A stretch of DNA of 64,000 nucleotides from DSYU01 sp963827605 (GTDB taxonomy: Bacteria > Chloroflexota > Anaerolineae > Anaerolineales > Anaerolineaceae). The notes beneath the pieces were generated by a model. That model worked only from the letters and a program-made list of their open reading frames with translations, made no database searches and had not been told where the DNA came from. Location of the stretch: contig CAWHBK010000001.1 of the NCBI GenBank assembly GCA_963827605.1, positions 1,178,001-1,242,000 of the forward strand, in the 5' to 3' direction. Within the stretch, counting starts at the first letter, position 1. The number at the start of each line of letters is the position of its first letter. Positions 28,522 through 38,227 of the stretch are shown piece by piece. The translations under genes and the position numbers were made by a program.

Positions 28522-29529
28522 ATGCCAGGGATCGATTTTGACGCCTATCTTGACCATGATGTTAATGACCGCAATACCAAACGGATCGAGCGCAAAAATC
28601 GCCGTTTGAGCAAACGAGAGAAAAACATTCGCTTCATAGCGGAGCTGGCTGAACACGCGGGAAGGGTTCCTGCTGAAAAAAAACCCGTGGATGTTCAGCA
28701 AAACTTCACCCCATCTTTTCAGCCCGCCGAGCATGAACGCTTCTGGCTGATCAGCTACCTGGAAGGCTTCTATAACGCCAAGGTGATTACCGATATCTTG
28801 GGCAAGGTGCGGGGCGGCAAAGAAGCCAATGTGTACCGCTGCGCGGCGCACCCATCCACCGGGCTGGATTTGATCGCCGCGAAAGTCTACCGCCCGGCCA
28901 TGTTTCGCAGCCTGCGCAATGACGCCCGTTATCGCCAGGGACGCGCGGTGGTTGGGGAAGACGGCAAAGCCGCCCGCGGCCGCCGCGAATCACTGGCCGT
29001 GCAGAAGAATACCCGCTACGGCCAGGAGCTCCGCCACGTCTCCTGGCTGGAAACCGAATACCAGACCATGCAGCGTCTTTATGAAGCCGGCGCGGACGTG
29101 CCTCGCCCGCTGGCGCATGGCAGCAATGTCATTTTGATGGAATACATAGGGACCGGCAGTTCCCCGGCTCCCACCCTCAACCAGGTCTCCCTGGAAAAAA
29201 CGGAAGCCAAACGAATCTTTGACCGTCTGGTGCACAACCTGGACATCCTGCTGGCATGCCATTGTGTCCACGCCGATCTATCGGCATATAATATCCTTTA
29301 TTGGGAAAACCAGTTTAAAATCATCGACTTTCCCCAGGCCGTCGACCCGCGCCGCAACCCGGATGCCTCCGCGCTCTTTATCCGCGATGTAGAGCGCCTG
29401 TGCCAGTATTTTGCCCGTTATCACGTTGCCCCGGATCCGCACACCCTCGCCAATGATCTGTGGAGCCATTACCAGGTCGCGAATTCACTCTATTCAGGCG
29501 ACCGCGACCCCTTTCCCGAATCTCCTTGA
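28522..29529 (+). CDS. RIO-type serine protein kinase
   Basis: A 335-residue kinase of the RIO1 type. The RIO-specific nucleotide loop GGKEANVY (98-105) replaces the usual P-loop; Lys121 is the ATP-binding lysine in AAKVYR; the catalytic loop is HADLSAYNIL with Asp252 and Asn257; and the metal-binding Asp269 is in IIDFPQAVDPRRNPDA. A basic, charged N-terminus of about 60 residues precedes it. RIO kinases act in ribosome maturation in archaea and eukaryotes; the bacterial role is poorly defined. ATG 28522 is preferred over in-frame starts upstream. It lies on a long leader after a strong promoter and is followed 11 nt later by an ABC exporter gene. Confidence 0.88.
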   Translation: MPGIDFDAYLDHDVNDRNTKRIERKNRRLSKREKNIRFIAELAEHAGRVPAEKKPVDVQQNFTPSFQPAEHERFWLISYLEGFYNAKVITDILGKVRGGKEANVYRCAAHPSTGLDLIAAKVYRPAMFRSLRNDARYRQGRAVVGEDGKAARGRRESLAVQKNTRYGQELRHVSWLETEYQTMQRLYEAGADVPRPLAHGSNVILMEYIGTGSSPAPTLNQVSLEKTEAKRIFDRLVHNLDILLACHCVHADLSAYNILYWENQFKIIDFPQAVDPRRNPDASALFIRDVERLCQYFARYHVAPDPHTLANDLWSHYQVANSLYSGDRDPFPESP

Positions 29530-29540
29530 GGAACACATGC

Positions 29541-31268
29541 ATGCATAGGAAAATCCTCAATATCATTACTGCCATTTTTCAAACCCTATGGCTGCCAATT
29601 TCCCTTGTCGTGGGGATCGGTTTCATCCGAGTGTTCCTTTGGAACATCTCCTATGTGATCTTTCAACAGCTGATCGACCGGCTAACGACTGTCCGGCTGT
29701 TCTCGGATCTCCATCCACTCCTGTTCGGATACGTGTCCGTTAACCTCCTCAACCATATCCTGATCTATGCCGAAGGATATCCTGGCACGAAACTGCACCG
29801 TGGGATCGTGCAGTGGGTCAAGTTGCACGCTTTGGAGAAAATGGCCCGCATCGATTACCTGGCGTACCAGAGCCTGGGTACGGGCAACTTAATCCAGGTG
29901 ATCGAGAATGGGGCCGAGGCAGTTCGTAAAATCCTGACCGGGTTTTACATGAGCAATCTGAACGGCATTGCCATCATCCTGGTCAGCTTGTATTTCATCC
30001 AATCCTACAACTCGACCCTGTTCCTGGTAGTTCTCGTTTTGTTCGTGCTCTTCTACCTGACTGCCAATTACCTGATGCGATTTTTAAAAAAGGCGCTGGA
30101 TAAGATGCTCGCCAGCCAGGAAGATTTCTCTAAATTCTCGGTGCGCGCCTTTATGGAACTGGTCGTGTTCCGCATCAATGGCCGCTTCAAAGCGGAGTAC
30201 GAACGGCTGGGTGGTATTTCCGATGAGATGGTTCGCGCCCAGGCCAAAGTATATCTGCTGCAAGAGCTGGCCTATACCGGCATGGCCGTACTGGTCTTCT
30301 TCGTGGAGGTCGGCGTGGTGATCCAACAGGCCGGGAAAATTATTGCTGGAACTTCGACCGTCGGAACATTAATGGCCCTGGTGCTGTTTATCCGGCAGGT
30401 ATTCTGGCCGGTGATCGGCATTGGACACGCCTTATTGAACTACAAAATGGATGCGCTCACCTACAGCCACCTCGACCAAGTCCTCGCCCTGCCGGATGAT
30501 CCAGGTCTGGCCGGCGGGCGGCGCCTCGACGTCCCGAGTGGGCGCATCCGCTTTGACCACGTGACCTTTGCCTATGCAGAGCAGGAAGTGCTCAATGGTT
30601 TTGACCTGGAAATCGAGCCCGGCAAAACGACCGCCTTTGTCGGGGCCAGTGGGGGTGGCAAATCCACTCTGCTGCGCCTGCTGCTGCATTTGATCAAACC
30701 GCAGCAGGGCAAGGTGCTGGTAGACGGCCAGGATCTTTCACAGGTTCACCTCACCACCTATTATGAGCAGGTGGCGTATGTACCGCAAGAACCGCCCATT
30801 TTCGATGGCACTCTGCGCGAGAACCTGACCTTCAACCATCCGGTTAGCCCGGGCCGCCTGTCCGAGGTACTTTGCCTGGTTGGGCTGGAGGGGCTGGTGG
30901 GCAAACTCCCCAATGGGCTGGACACGCTGGTTGGAGAGCGCGGCATTAAGCTGTCAGGCGGGGAGCGCCAGCGGCTGGCCTTTGGCCGCATCATGTTGCA
31001 GGAACCCAAGATTATTATCCTCGATGAAGCCACGGCATCCCTCGACAGCCTAACGGAAGCCTGGGTGACCAGGAACCTGATGGCCTTTCTGCAAGGGAAA
31101 ACCATCATCATCGTTGCCCATCGCCTGCAAACCGTCCGCGACGCCGACCAGATTATTGTGTTGGACGAAGGCAGGATCGTACAGAAAGGCAAATTTGCCG
31201 AACTCTTGTCTGCGCCGGGTCCGTTCCGCCTGCTCTGGGAGAAGCAGTCCCAAGAAAACCCAACATAG
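29541..31268 (+). CDS. ABC exporter, fused permease-ATPase half transporter
   Basis: A 575-residue protein with about six membrane spans (residues 15-320) and a C-terminal ATPase. Walker A GASGGGKST (about 368-376), Q-loop VAYVPQEPPIFDGTLREN, signature KLSGGERQRLAFGR, Walker B IIILDEATASLDS and His switch IVAHRLQT are intact. It should work as a homodimer for export of a lipid, peptide or drug. The start ATG 29541 has GAGGAA upstream. The close spacing to the RIO kinase suggests one transcript, though a functional link is only inferred. Confidence 0.88.
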   Translation: MHRKILNIITAIFQTLWLPISLVVGIGFIRVFLWNISYVIFQQLIDRLTTVRLFSDLHPLLFGYVSVNLLNHILIYAEGYPGTKLHRGIVQWVKLHALEKMARIDYLAYQSLGTGNLIQVIENGAEAVRKILTGFYMSNLNGIAIILVSLYFIQSYNSTLFLVVLVLFVLFYLTANYLMRFLKKALDKMLASQEDFSKFSVRAFMELVVFRINGRFKAEYERLGGISDEMVRAQAKVYLLQELAYTGMAVLVFFVEVGVVIQQAGKIIAGTSTVGTLMALVLFIRQVFWPVIGIGHALLNYKMDALTYSHLDQVLALPDDPGLAGGRRLDVPSGRIRFDHVTFAYAEQEVLNGFDLEIEPGKTTAFVGASGGGKSTLLRLLLHLIKPQQGKVLVDGQDLSQVHLTTYYEQVAYVPQEPPIFDGTLRENLTFNHPVSPGRLSEVLCLVGLEGLVGKLPNGLDTLVGERGIKLSGGERQRLAFGRIMLQEPKIIILDEATASLDSLTEAWVTRNLMAFLQGKTIIIVAHRLQTVRDADQIIVLDEGRIVQKGKFAELLSAPGPFRLLWEKQSQENPT

Positions 31269-31273
31269 AAAAC

Positions 31274-31304
31274 TTGTTCTATTTTGAAAATTCTTTGCTA
31301 TAAT
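31274..31304 (+). promoter_or_regulatory. candidate promoter of the SWIM-MoxR-VWA module
   Basis: TATAAT at 31299-31304 is a perfect -10 box. TTGTTC at 31274-31279 is a possible -35 at 19-bp spacing, longer than ideal. It lies 65 nt upstream of the first gene of the module in a short AT-rich gap. Confidence 0.45.
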
Positions 31305-31368
31305 AAATACAATCCGTTTTACAGATCCCGAAGAACGGTTCACCTATACCGGTTCATCCCACTCACCT

Positions 31369-32733
31369 ATGCCTCTTTCGTGGACTCCTGAACAAATTCT
31401 CGCCCTTGCGCCTGATGAAGCCTCCCGCAAAAATGCCAGCGGTCTGGCCAATCCGCGTAAATGGCTCGCGCTCTTCCAGCACGAGTCTGAAAACCAGCGC
31501 GTGTTGTGGGGCGAAATCCGCGGCTCTGGCGCGGACCCCTACTGCTGCCAGGTCGATCTTAACGGCCCCGGTTACAAATGCACCTGCCCCAGTCGCAAGC
31601 TACCCTGCAAGCACAGCCTGGGCCTTTTTTTGTTATTTGCCAGCCAGCCTGGCGCTTTTGAAGTCAGCGCCCCGCCCGACTGGCTCACCCTCTGGCTGAT
31701 CAAGCGCGGCGAGCAAACCGAGCGCCGCGCGGCCAAAGCCGAGGGCCATGGTCCAGACGCGGATCCCGAGATTTCCACCCGCGCCAAAACCCGCCGTGCT
31801 GTAGAACGCGACCGCAAAATCCGCGCCGGGTTAGTCGAGCTGGAAACCTGGCTGTGTGATCTGGTCCGCCAGGGTTTCGCTTCCGCCCAATCGCAGCCGC
31901 ACGCCTTCTGGGAAACCCCCGCCGCCCGCCTGGTGGATGCTCAGGCTCCCGGCCTGGCCCGCCTGGTGCGCGCAATGCCCGGTTTGGCCGCTTCCGGCGA
32001 TGGCTACCAGGAACGTCTCCTCGACCAGGTCGCCCGGTTGTACCTTGCCGTCGAGGGCTACCGCCGCATCAATTCGCTGCCCGCACCAAACCAGGCCGAC
32101 CTGCGCGCGCTGGTGGGTATTTCCCTCAAACAGGAAGATCTGCTCGACTGCCCCGGCGTCGCCGATACCTGGCTGGTGATGGGTAGTGTCGTCGAAGAAG
32201 AGGCCGGTCTGACCGTCCAGCGCACCTGGCTGCTCGGGCAATCCACTGGCTGCCCGGCGCTGGTGCTCAATTTTGCCGCCAGCGGTGCGTCAGGTAACGC
32301 GTCCCTCACCACCCTGGACGGCTCGCTGGCCCCCGGCATGGCCTTGCCCGGGGAGCTGGTTTTCTACCCCGGCGCTTTTCCCTTGCGCGCGCTGATCCGC
32401 ACCCGCCAGCCTGCCCAGAATATGCCGGCTGTTCTTCCCGGCAGCGGCTCATTGATTGAGGCTACCGCCGGGTACGCCGCGGCGCTGGCTGCTTACCCCT
32501 GGCTGGAACGCTACCCGCTGGCGTTGCACAACATGCGCCCGCTGTACGAAAACGGGGAATGGTTCCTGTTCGATTCCCAGGGCCGCTGCGCTCCGCTGGC
32601 GCGTGGTTTTCACAACGGCTGGACTCTGCTGTCCCTCTCGGGCGGCGGCCCGCTGGGAGTCTTCGGTGAATGGACCGGCGATCGCCTTCTGCCCCTCAGC
32701 GCCTGGTCGGAAGGGAGGTTCCTGTCCGTATGA
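31369..32733 (+). CDS. SWIM zinc-finger protein
   Basis: A 454-residue protein. The SWIM motif CxCx(n)CxH is at Cys71, Cys73, Cys80 and His82 (CTCPSRKLPCKHSLGL), a zinc site associated with DNA or protein binding. The rest shows no recognised enzymatic motif and is largely helical with many Ala/Leu/Arg, ending in a beta-rich region (FDSQGRCAPLARGFHNGW). It is the first of five genes that continue with DUF5691, MoxR, DUF5682 and VWA. Its TGA overlaps the next start as ATGA, so the two proteins are translationally coupled and probably interact. Confidence 0.85.
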   Translation: MPLSWTPEQILALAPDEASRKNASGLANPRKWLALFQHESENQRVLWGEIRGSGADPYCCQVDLNGPGYKCTCPSRKLPCKHSLGLFLLFASQPGAFEVSAPPDWLTLWLIKRGEQTERRAAKAEGHGPDADPEISTRAKTRRAVERDRKIRAGLVELETWLCDLVRQGFASAQSQPHAFWETPAARLVDAQAPGLARLVRAMPGLAASGDGYQERLLDQVARLYLAVEGYRRINSLPAPNQADLRALVGISLKQEDLLDCPGVADTWLVMGSVVEEEAGLTVQRTWLLGQSTGCPALVLNFAASGASGNASLTTLDGSLAPGMALPGELVFYPGAFPLRALIRTRQPAQNMPAVLPGSGSLIEATAGYAAALAAYPWLERYPLALHNMRPLYENGEWFLFDSQGRCAPLARGFHNGWTLLSLSGGGPLGVFGEWTGDRLLPLSAWSEGRFLSV

Positions 32734-34288
32734 CCACCGACACCCTCTGGCAGGAAATCTCCATCGCCGCCTTGCTTGGCACGCAGCGCAAACCCTTCCA
32801 GCCTTCCCAGTCTGGTGGAGCGTTAGGCGCGCTCTTAAGCACACCCGCGCTTGCTGGCCCCTCCCCGTTGGCAGACGCGCCAGATCCGGCTGAAGGCGAG
32901 CGCCTCCTGCTGCGGGCCGCTGCGCTTACCACGCTGCACCGCCGCGGAGGGAAACTACCAGCCTTAAAAACCCCCGTTTTCCCCCATCCGCGCCGCAAGA
33001 GGAATGGCCGCGCTGTACCTTCCAGGCCGGCCGTTTCCTGGAGCAGATTCTAAACAGCGCCAACTACGCCCTCCTCCCCGAATGGGTGGAAGCGGCCGCC
33101 GCCGCCCGCCAGCGCGTCCGCGAGGAACACCTGTCCGCGCTGCTGGACCAGCAAAAGGCGCTCCTGCCGATGCGTCGCGTGGTTCTGCCCGTGTTAGGCG
33201 CGCGCGGGCGCTGGCTGGCTGCCCAAAACCCGGACTGGAACGCTTTCACTGGCAGCGCGGAACCGCGCGCCTGGACCGAAGGTCAGCGCAAAGAGCGCCT
33301 GGCCGCACTGGAAGATTTGCGCGCCCAGGACCCTGCCGCTGCCTGCCAGTTGCTGGCGTCCACCTGGTCCCAAGAGTCGCCTGCCGAGCGGCTGGTGTTC
33401 TTGCCGCTCCTGGCGGATGGGCTGAGCCTGGCGGACGAACCGTTCCTAGAAACCGTTCTGGATGACCGGCGTAAGGATATTCGCCAGGCGGCTGTCGCGC
33501 TGCTCGCCTGCCTGCCCGGTTCGGGCCTGGTGCAGCGTATGACCGCTCGTGTGCGGGGCCTGCTCACCTGGAAGTCCGGCCTGCTGCGTGGTTCCGTTGA
33601 AGTTACGCTTCCAAGTGCCTGCAACGCGGATATGCTGCGTGATGGCATCGACCCCCGCCCGCCGGCCGGTTCGCCCCTTGGCGAGAAAGCCTGGTGTTTT
33701 GCCCAGCTGCTCTCGTTCGTCCCGCCCCGTACCTGGTCCGGCGCCTGGAACAAGCGCCCGCAGCAAATCCTGGATACCGTCCGCAAGCACGAGTGGGAAG
33801 CCGCTTTGCTGGAAGGCTGGCAAGAGGCTGCCCTGCGCGCTCAGGATGGGGAATGGCTCGAAGCGCTGGTCAATCATTTCTCCCGCTGCGGCGATCAAAA
33901 ACGCCTGATGGATATTTTCCCCCGCCTGCCCGCCCCGGTGAAAGAACGCCTGACCATTTCCCTGCTGCGCGATTATCCAACCCTCTCGTACGATCAAAAT
34001 GCCTCCTTTTTTCTCTCCACCTGCCGCCACCCCTGGAGTCCTGATCTGACCCAGAGCATCACTACCGCAATCTGCCTCACCCTGCAAAAAGGCGACTTTC
34101 AGCCCTGGCGTTGGGAGAAACTGCTCCGCGACATTGCCCCCTTCTTCCACCCCACCTTGCTAGAACCGTCCATCGAGCGCATCGCCGCCAACCTCAAGAA
34201 AAAAGAAACCCGCGACCCCTTCGTTACCAACCTCCTCGTTACCCTCGAATTTCGCCTGGAAATGCACCGTGCCTTCAACCAATCCTGA
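32730..34288 (+). CDS. DUF5691 family protein (one frameshift)
   Basis: About 519 residues when the frame is restored. The N-terminus MTTDTLWQEISIAALLGTQR and the helical repeat body (DPAAACQLLASTWSQESPAERL, LLADGLSLADEPFLETVLDD) match proteins annotated DUF5691. The break at about 32975 is in a run of five C; adding one C joins the halves as PVFPPSAPQEEWPRC, so a homopolymer error is likely. Unlike most frame breaks here it is a deletion. The body resembles HEAT-like helical scaffolds. It is coupled to the SWIM gene. No function is established for the family. Confidence 0.75.
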
Positions 34289-34358
34289 ATTTATGCTTTC
34301 GAAATATTCGTTTTTATTCGTTTTTAAATTCCACTCCTCCCTCTTTTTCCATTGGTCT

Positions 34359-34640
34359 GTAGGGGTGCGGTCCCCGCGCCCGGAGGGTAGACGGCGGATA
34401 ATGGTTGGGCGCGGGTACCCATCTGTTCCACCAAATTCTTCAAAATTCAGTGGCTCCTGGCAACACGCGGAGTTGAAGCTGCGGTTGGCTCCGCCAACCG
34501 TCGCTACATTGTTCAAGCCTGCTCAAAGGCAGGCGAAAAGAAAGATATTGTCTTTTCTCCAGCCTGGTTTACCAGGCTTGGACCGCATAGCGCGGCGGTT
34601 TCAACCCCGCGCGATCGCAATCCCGAACCAACGCTTCACC
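34359..34640. repeat. cluster of small inverted repeats in the 380-bp gap before moxR
   Basis: This gap holds no gene. It contains a GTAGGGG-type hairpin (GTAGGGGTGCGGTCCCCGCGC from 34359, with complement GGGCGCGGGTACCC at 34407-34420), GGTTGGC-TCC-GCCAACC at 34483-34499, GCCTGCTCAAAGGCAGGC, GAAAAGA/TCTTTTC, GCCTGGTTTACCAGGC, and a GCGCGG/CCGCGC stem. Such chains of short hairpins are typical of dispersed non-coding repeats. It splits the five-gene module into 2+3 genes and may carry a promoter or act as an RNA element. Confidence 0.55.
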
Positions 34641-34669
34641 CTCTACCCTCATCTATAAGGAATCTCTCC

Positions 34670-35782
34670 ATGACCGAGAACCCCATCCTCCGCCTGCATG
34701 CCGAACAAGAGTACGCCGAGGAGCTCGCCGAGCTCAGCCGCGCGGACGAGCACCCCTGCCCGCCCAATTGGAAGCTCTCGCCCTGGTCCGTGGCTACCTA
34801 CGTGCTGGGTGGGCGGCTGCCCAACGGGTTTACCGTTACCCCCAAATACATCGGCAGCCGGCGGCTGGTCGAGATTGCCATCGCCACCCTGGCCACCGAC
34901 CGCGCGCTGTTCTTGCTCGGCCTGCCCGGCACGGCCAAATCCTGGCTGTCAGAGCACCTTGCCGCCGCCATCTCCGGCGACTCGACCCTGATGGTGCAGG
35001 GCACCGCCGGTACCACCGAAGATTCCATGCGCTACAGTTGGAACTACGCCCGCTTGCTGGCCGAAGGCCCTACCCCGCAGGCGCTGGTGCCTTCGCCGGT
35101 CATGCACGCTATGGCGGAAGGTCGCCTGGCGCGCATCGAAGAGCTTACCCGCCTGCCCTCCGACGTGCAGGATACGCTCATCACCATCCTCTCCGAGAAG
35201 ACCCTGCCCATCCCCGAGCTGGGCACCGAAGTTCAGGCCGTCAAAGGCTTCAACATCATTGCCACTGCTAACAACCGCGACCGCGGCGTCAACGAGCTTT
35301 CCAGCGCGCTCAAACGCCGCTTCAACACCGTCATCTTGCCCGTCCCTACCTCCCTGGAAGAGGAAGTTACCATCGTCCAGTCCCGTGTCGAAAGCCTGGG
35401 TCGTGCCCTCGAGCTGCCCGCGGAGAAACCGCCCCTGGAAGAGATCCGCCGGGTGGTGACCATCTTCCGCGAGCTGCGCAGCGGCGTAACCGGCGATGGC
35501 AAGGTCAAGATCAAGACCCCATCCAGCACCCTCAGCACCGCCGAGGCCATCTCCGTGCTCAACCAGGGGCTTTCCCTGGCGGCCCACTTTGGCGACGGCC
35601 ATTTGCACGCCGTGGATGTTGCCTCCGGCCTGGTTGGCGCGGTAATCAAGGATCCCGTTCAGGACCGCCTGGTCTGGCTGGAATACCTGGAAACGGTCAT
35701 GAAAGAGCGCGCCGGCGCAAATCATGGGGCTGGCGGAAGCTGGAAAGACCTTTACCGCGCTTGCAAAGAGAATACTGACTGA
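34670..35782 (+). CDS. MoxR-family AAA+ ATPase
   Basis: A 370-residue AAA+ ATPase. Walker A is GLPGTAKS at 84-91, the Walker B-like acidic site is in ARIEELTRLPSDVQDTLI, sensor 1 is IIATANNRDRG, and the arginine finger region is NELSSALKRRFN. MoxR proteins act as remodelling chaperones that work with VWA-domain partners, as in metal-cofactor insertion and stress systems. Here the VWA gene is two genes downstream. Its stop overlaps the DUF5682 start (TGATG), so the two are co-translated. The start is the ATG at 34670, after AAGGAATC. Confidence 0.92.
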   Translation: MTENPILRLHAEQEYAEELAELSRADEHPCPPNWKLSPWSVATYVLGGRLPNGFTVTPKYIGSRRLVEIAIATLATDRALFLLGLPGTAKSWLSEHLAAAISGDSTLMVQGTAGTTEDSMRYSWNYARLLAEGPTPQALVPSPVMHAMAEGRLARIEELTRLPSDVQDTLITILSEKTLPIPELGTEVQAVKGFNIIATANNRDRGVNELSSALKRRFNTVILPVPTSLEEEVTIVQSRVESLGRALELPAEKPPLEEIRRVVTIFRELRSGVTGDGKVKIKTPSSTLSTAEAISVLNQGLSLAAHFGDGHLHAVDVASGLVGAVIKDPVQDRLVWLEYLETVMKERAGANHGAGGSWKDLYRACKENTD

Positions 35783-38211
35783 TGATAGACGCTGTTTCAG
35801 ACCGCGTGCACATTTTCGGCATCCGCCACCACGGGCCGGGTTCCGCGCGCAGCCTCAAAGCGGCGCTGGAATCCCTGCGCCCGGATGTGCTGCTGGTGGA
35901 AGGCCCGCCGGATGCCGACGAATTACTGCCGCTGGCGCTCCACGATGCCATGCAGCCGCCGGTCGCCCTGCTCATCTACGCCCCCGACCAGCCCACCTAC
36001 GCGGCGTATTATCCCTTCGCCAGCTACTCCCCGGAGTGGCAGGCCATGCGCTGGGCGCTGGCGAATGCGGTCCCGCTGCGCATGATCGATCTGCCCCAGT
36101 CCGTCCAGCTTGCCATGGGCATGCCGGTTCAACCGGAAGAAGATCGCGCGGAACCGGTTGAAGAAACGCTCGCCGGACAGGCCCCGGCCCTGCTGGAAGC
36201 GGAACCCGAAGACCTACCCGAACCGCCCCCATCCGGATCCGACGAGCCCGCGCCCGCCTTCGACGCTGCCGACCCGCTGGGTACCCTGGCCAGGGCGGCC
36301 GGGTACAGCGAATCCGAGCAGTGGTGGGAGCATCTGGTCGAACAGCGCCGCGCGCCCGCGGACCTTTTCGCCGCCATTATCGAAGCCATTACCGCTTTGC
36401 GCGAGGCCGCTCCACCCGAGACCCATCCCATCGCCGTCCGCCGCGAAGCTGCCATGCGCCAGGGGCTGCGCGCCGCCCTGTCCGAGGGCTACCAGCGCAT
36501 CGCCGTGGTATGCGGCGCGTGGCACACCCCCGCGCTGGCTTGCCTGGACCGCGCGCCCTATTCCGCCGCCGAAGATGCCGCGCTGCTCTCCGGCCTGCCC
36601 GAGATCGATGTGCGCGCCACCTGGGTGCCCTGGACCAATGCCCGCCTGACTCGCCAGAGCGGCTACGGCGCGGGCATCGACTCGCCCGGCTGGTACGCCC
36701 ACTTGTGGTCCACTGCCGGCGATGTCGCCGTGCGCTGGATGATCCGCGTCGCCCAGTTGCTGCGCGCTGAGGATCTGGATATCTCCCCCGCGCACGTCAT
36801 CGAGGGTGTGCGCCTGGCCGAAGCATTGGCCGCGCTGCGCGACCGCCCCCTGCCGGGTCTCACCGAGCTAAATGAAGCCGTCCTGACCGTCTTTTGCGCC
36901 GGCAGCCCGCTGCCCATGCGCCTGATCGAGGAAAAGCTGATCGTCGGCGACCGGCTGGGCAGCGTGCCGCCCGAGACGCCCATGGCTCCGCTCCAGCTGA
37001 ACTTTGAGCGCGAGACCCGCCGGCTGAAACTGACCCCGGAAGCGCACGAGAAGCTGCTCGACCTGGACCTGCGCCGCTCCATCGACCTGGAACGCTCCCA
37101 CTTGCTCCACCGCCTCAACCTGCTTGAGATTCCCTGGGGCCGCGCCGGCGCTGCGGGACTGCAAGGCGCCGCGCATGCTCGCAGCGGAACCTTCCACGAA
37201 ATCTGGCGTCTCAAGTGGCAGCCCGAGTTCGCTGTGCTGCTCATCGAAAGTGGGCAGTGGGGCAGCAGTATCGAAGCCGCCAGCGCCGGTCGCGTCATCC
37301 AGGCTTCTGCCCGCGCCCCGGACCTGGTTACGCTTACCGGCCTCGTCGAGGATGTTCTGCTGGCCGAGCTGCCGGATGCCGTCCAGCACCTGATGCAGAA
37401 CCTGCAAGCTCAGGCCGCCGTATCCAGCGACATGCGCCACCTGATGCAGGCCCTGCCCCCGCTGGCGGGTGTACTGCGCTATGGCAGCGTCCGCCAGACG
37501 GATACTGCCATGATTGCCCGTGTCGTCGACGGCCTGGCCGAACGCGTCTTCATCGGCTTGCCCGCCGCCTGCGCCGCGCTCAACGATGACGCCGCCGCCG
37601 AGATGTTCGACCTCGTGCTTAAAGTCGATGACGCCGTTATCCGCCTGTCGGACGAGCGCTATCGCCAGGATTGGCAGCACGCTCTGGCCCACCTGGCAGA
37701 TCTGCCCGGCATCCACGGCTTGCTGGCCGGGCGCGCCTGCCGAATTTTATACGATGCAGGCATCTTTGCAATCCAGGAAGCTGCTCGCCGGCTGGGCCTG
37801 GCCTTATCCACCGCCAACGACCCCATCCAGACCGCCGCCTGGATCGAAGGCTTCCTGCATCGCAGCGGCCAGCTGCTCGTCCACGATAATGGCTTGCTGG
37901 GCGCCCTCAACGAATGGCTGAGCGGCCTTCCCGAAGAAACCTTTACCCAGCTTCTCCCGCTCCTGCGCCGCACCTTTGCCACCTTCGCCGCCCCCGAGCG
38001 GCGCAGCATCGGCGAGCGCGTCCGCCGTGGCCCGTCCCCCTCCCAACGCTCCGCTGCCGCTCCCACCCCAGATTTCGACCCCACCCGCGCCGACGCCGTC
38101 TTGCCACTGATCGCCAGACTACTAGGAATCGATTATCCAGCCTCCACCTTCATCTCCTCCTCTCCCGTATCACGCAATCTTCGTGATATGGAAGAGCGGG
38201 ACGAGGGGTAA
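35782..38211 (+). CDS. DUF5682 family protein
   Basis: An 809-residue cytoplasmic protein. The N-terminal domain starts FGIRHHGPGSARSL with paired histidines 16-17, followed by PDVLLVEGPPDADE with Glu40. Near residue 244 comes VVCGAWHTPAL with His248. The order H-x-G, P-D-x-x-x-x-E, then G-x-x-H is reminiscent of the TraB/PrgY and ChaN/EreA-like fold, in which these residues form a hydrolase or metal site; this is an inference from pattern only. A Glu/Pro-rich acidic insert (about 125-155) follows the first block, and the C-terminal 450 residues are helical. It sits between MoxR and VWA genes. Biochemical activity is unknown. Confidence 0.85.
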   Translation: MIDAVSDRVHIFGIRHHGPGSARSLKAALESLRPDVLLVEGPPDADELLPLALHDAMQPPVALLIYAPDQPTYAAYYPFASYSPEWQAMRWALANAVPLRMIDLPQSVQLAMGMPVQPEEDRAEPVEETLAGQAPALLEAEPEDLPEPPPSGSDEPAPAFDAADPLGTLARAAGYSESEQWWEHLVEQRRAPADLFAAIIEAITALREAAPPETHPIAVRREAAMRQGLRAALSEGYQRIAVVCGAWHTPALACLDRAPYSAAEDAALLSGLPEIDVRATWVPWTNARLTRQSGYGAGIDSPGWYAHLWSTAGDVAVRWMIRVAQLLRAEDLDISPAHVIEGVRLAEALAALRDRPLPGLTELNEAVLTVFCAGSPLPMRLIEEKLIVGDRLGSVPPETPMAPLQLNFERETRRLKLTPEAHEKLLDLDLRRSIDLERSHLLHRLNLLEIPWGRAGAAGLQGAAHARSGTFHEIWRLKWQPEFAVLLIESGQWGSSIEAASAGRVIQASARAPDLVTLTGLVEDVLLAELPDAVQHLMQNLQAQAAVSSDMRHLMQALPPLAGVLRYGSVRQTDTAMIARVVDGLAERVFIGLPAACAALNDDAAAEMFDLVLKVDDAVIRLSDERYRQDWQHALAHLADLPGIHGLLAGRACRILYDAGIFAIQEAARRLGLALSTANDPIQTAAWIEGFLHRSGQLLVHDNGLLGALNEWLSGLPEETFTQLLPLLRRTFATFAAPERRSIGERVRRGPSPSQRSAAAPTPDFDPTRADAVLPLIARLLGIDYPASTFISSSPVSRNLRDMEERDEG

Positions 38212-38227
38212 GGTTCCGAGGTTTCCC

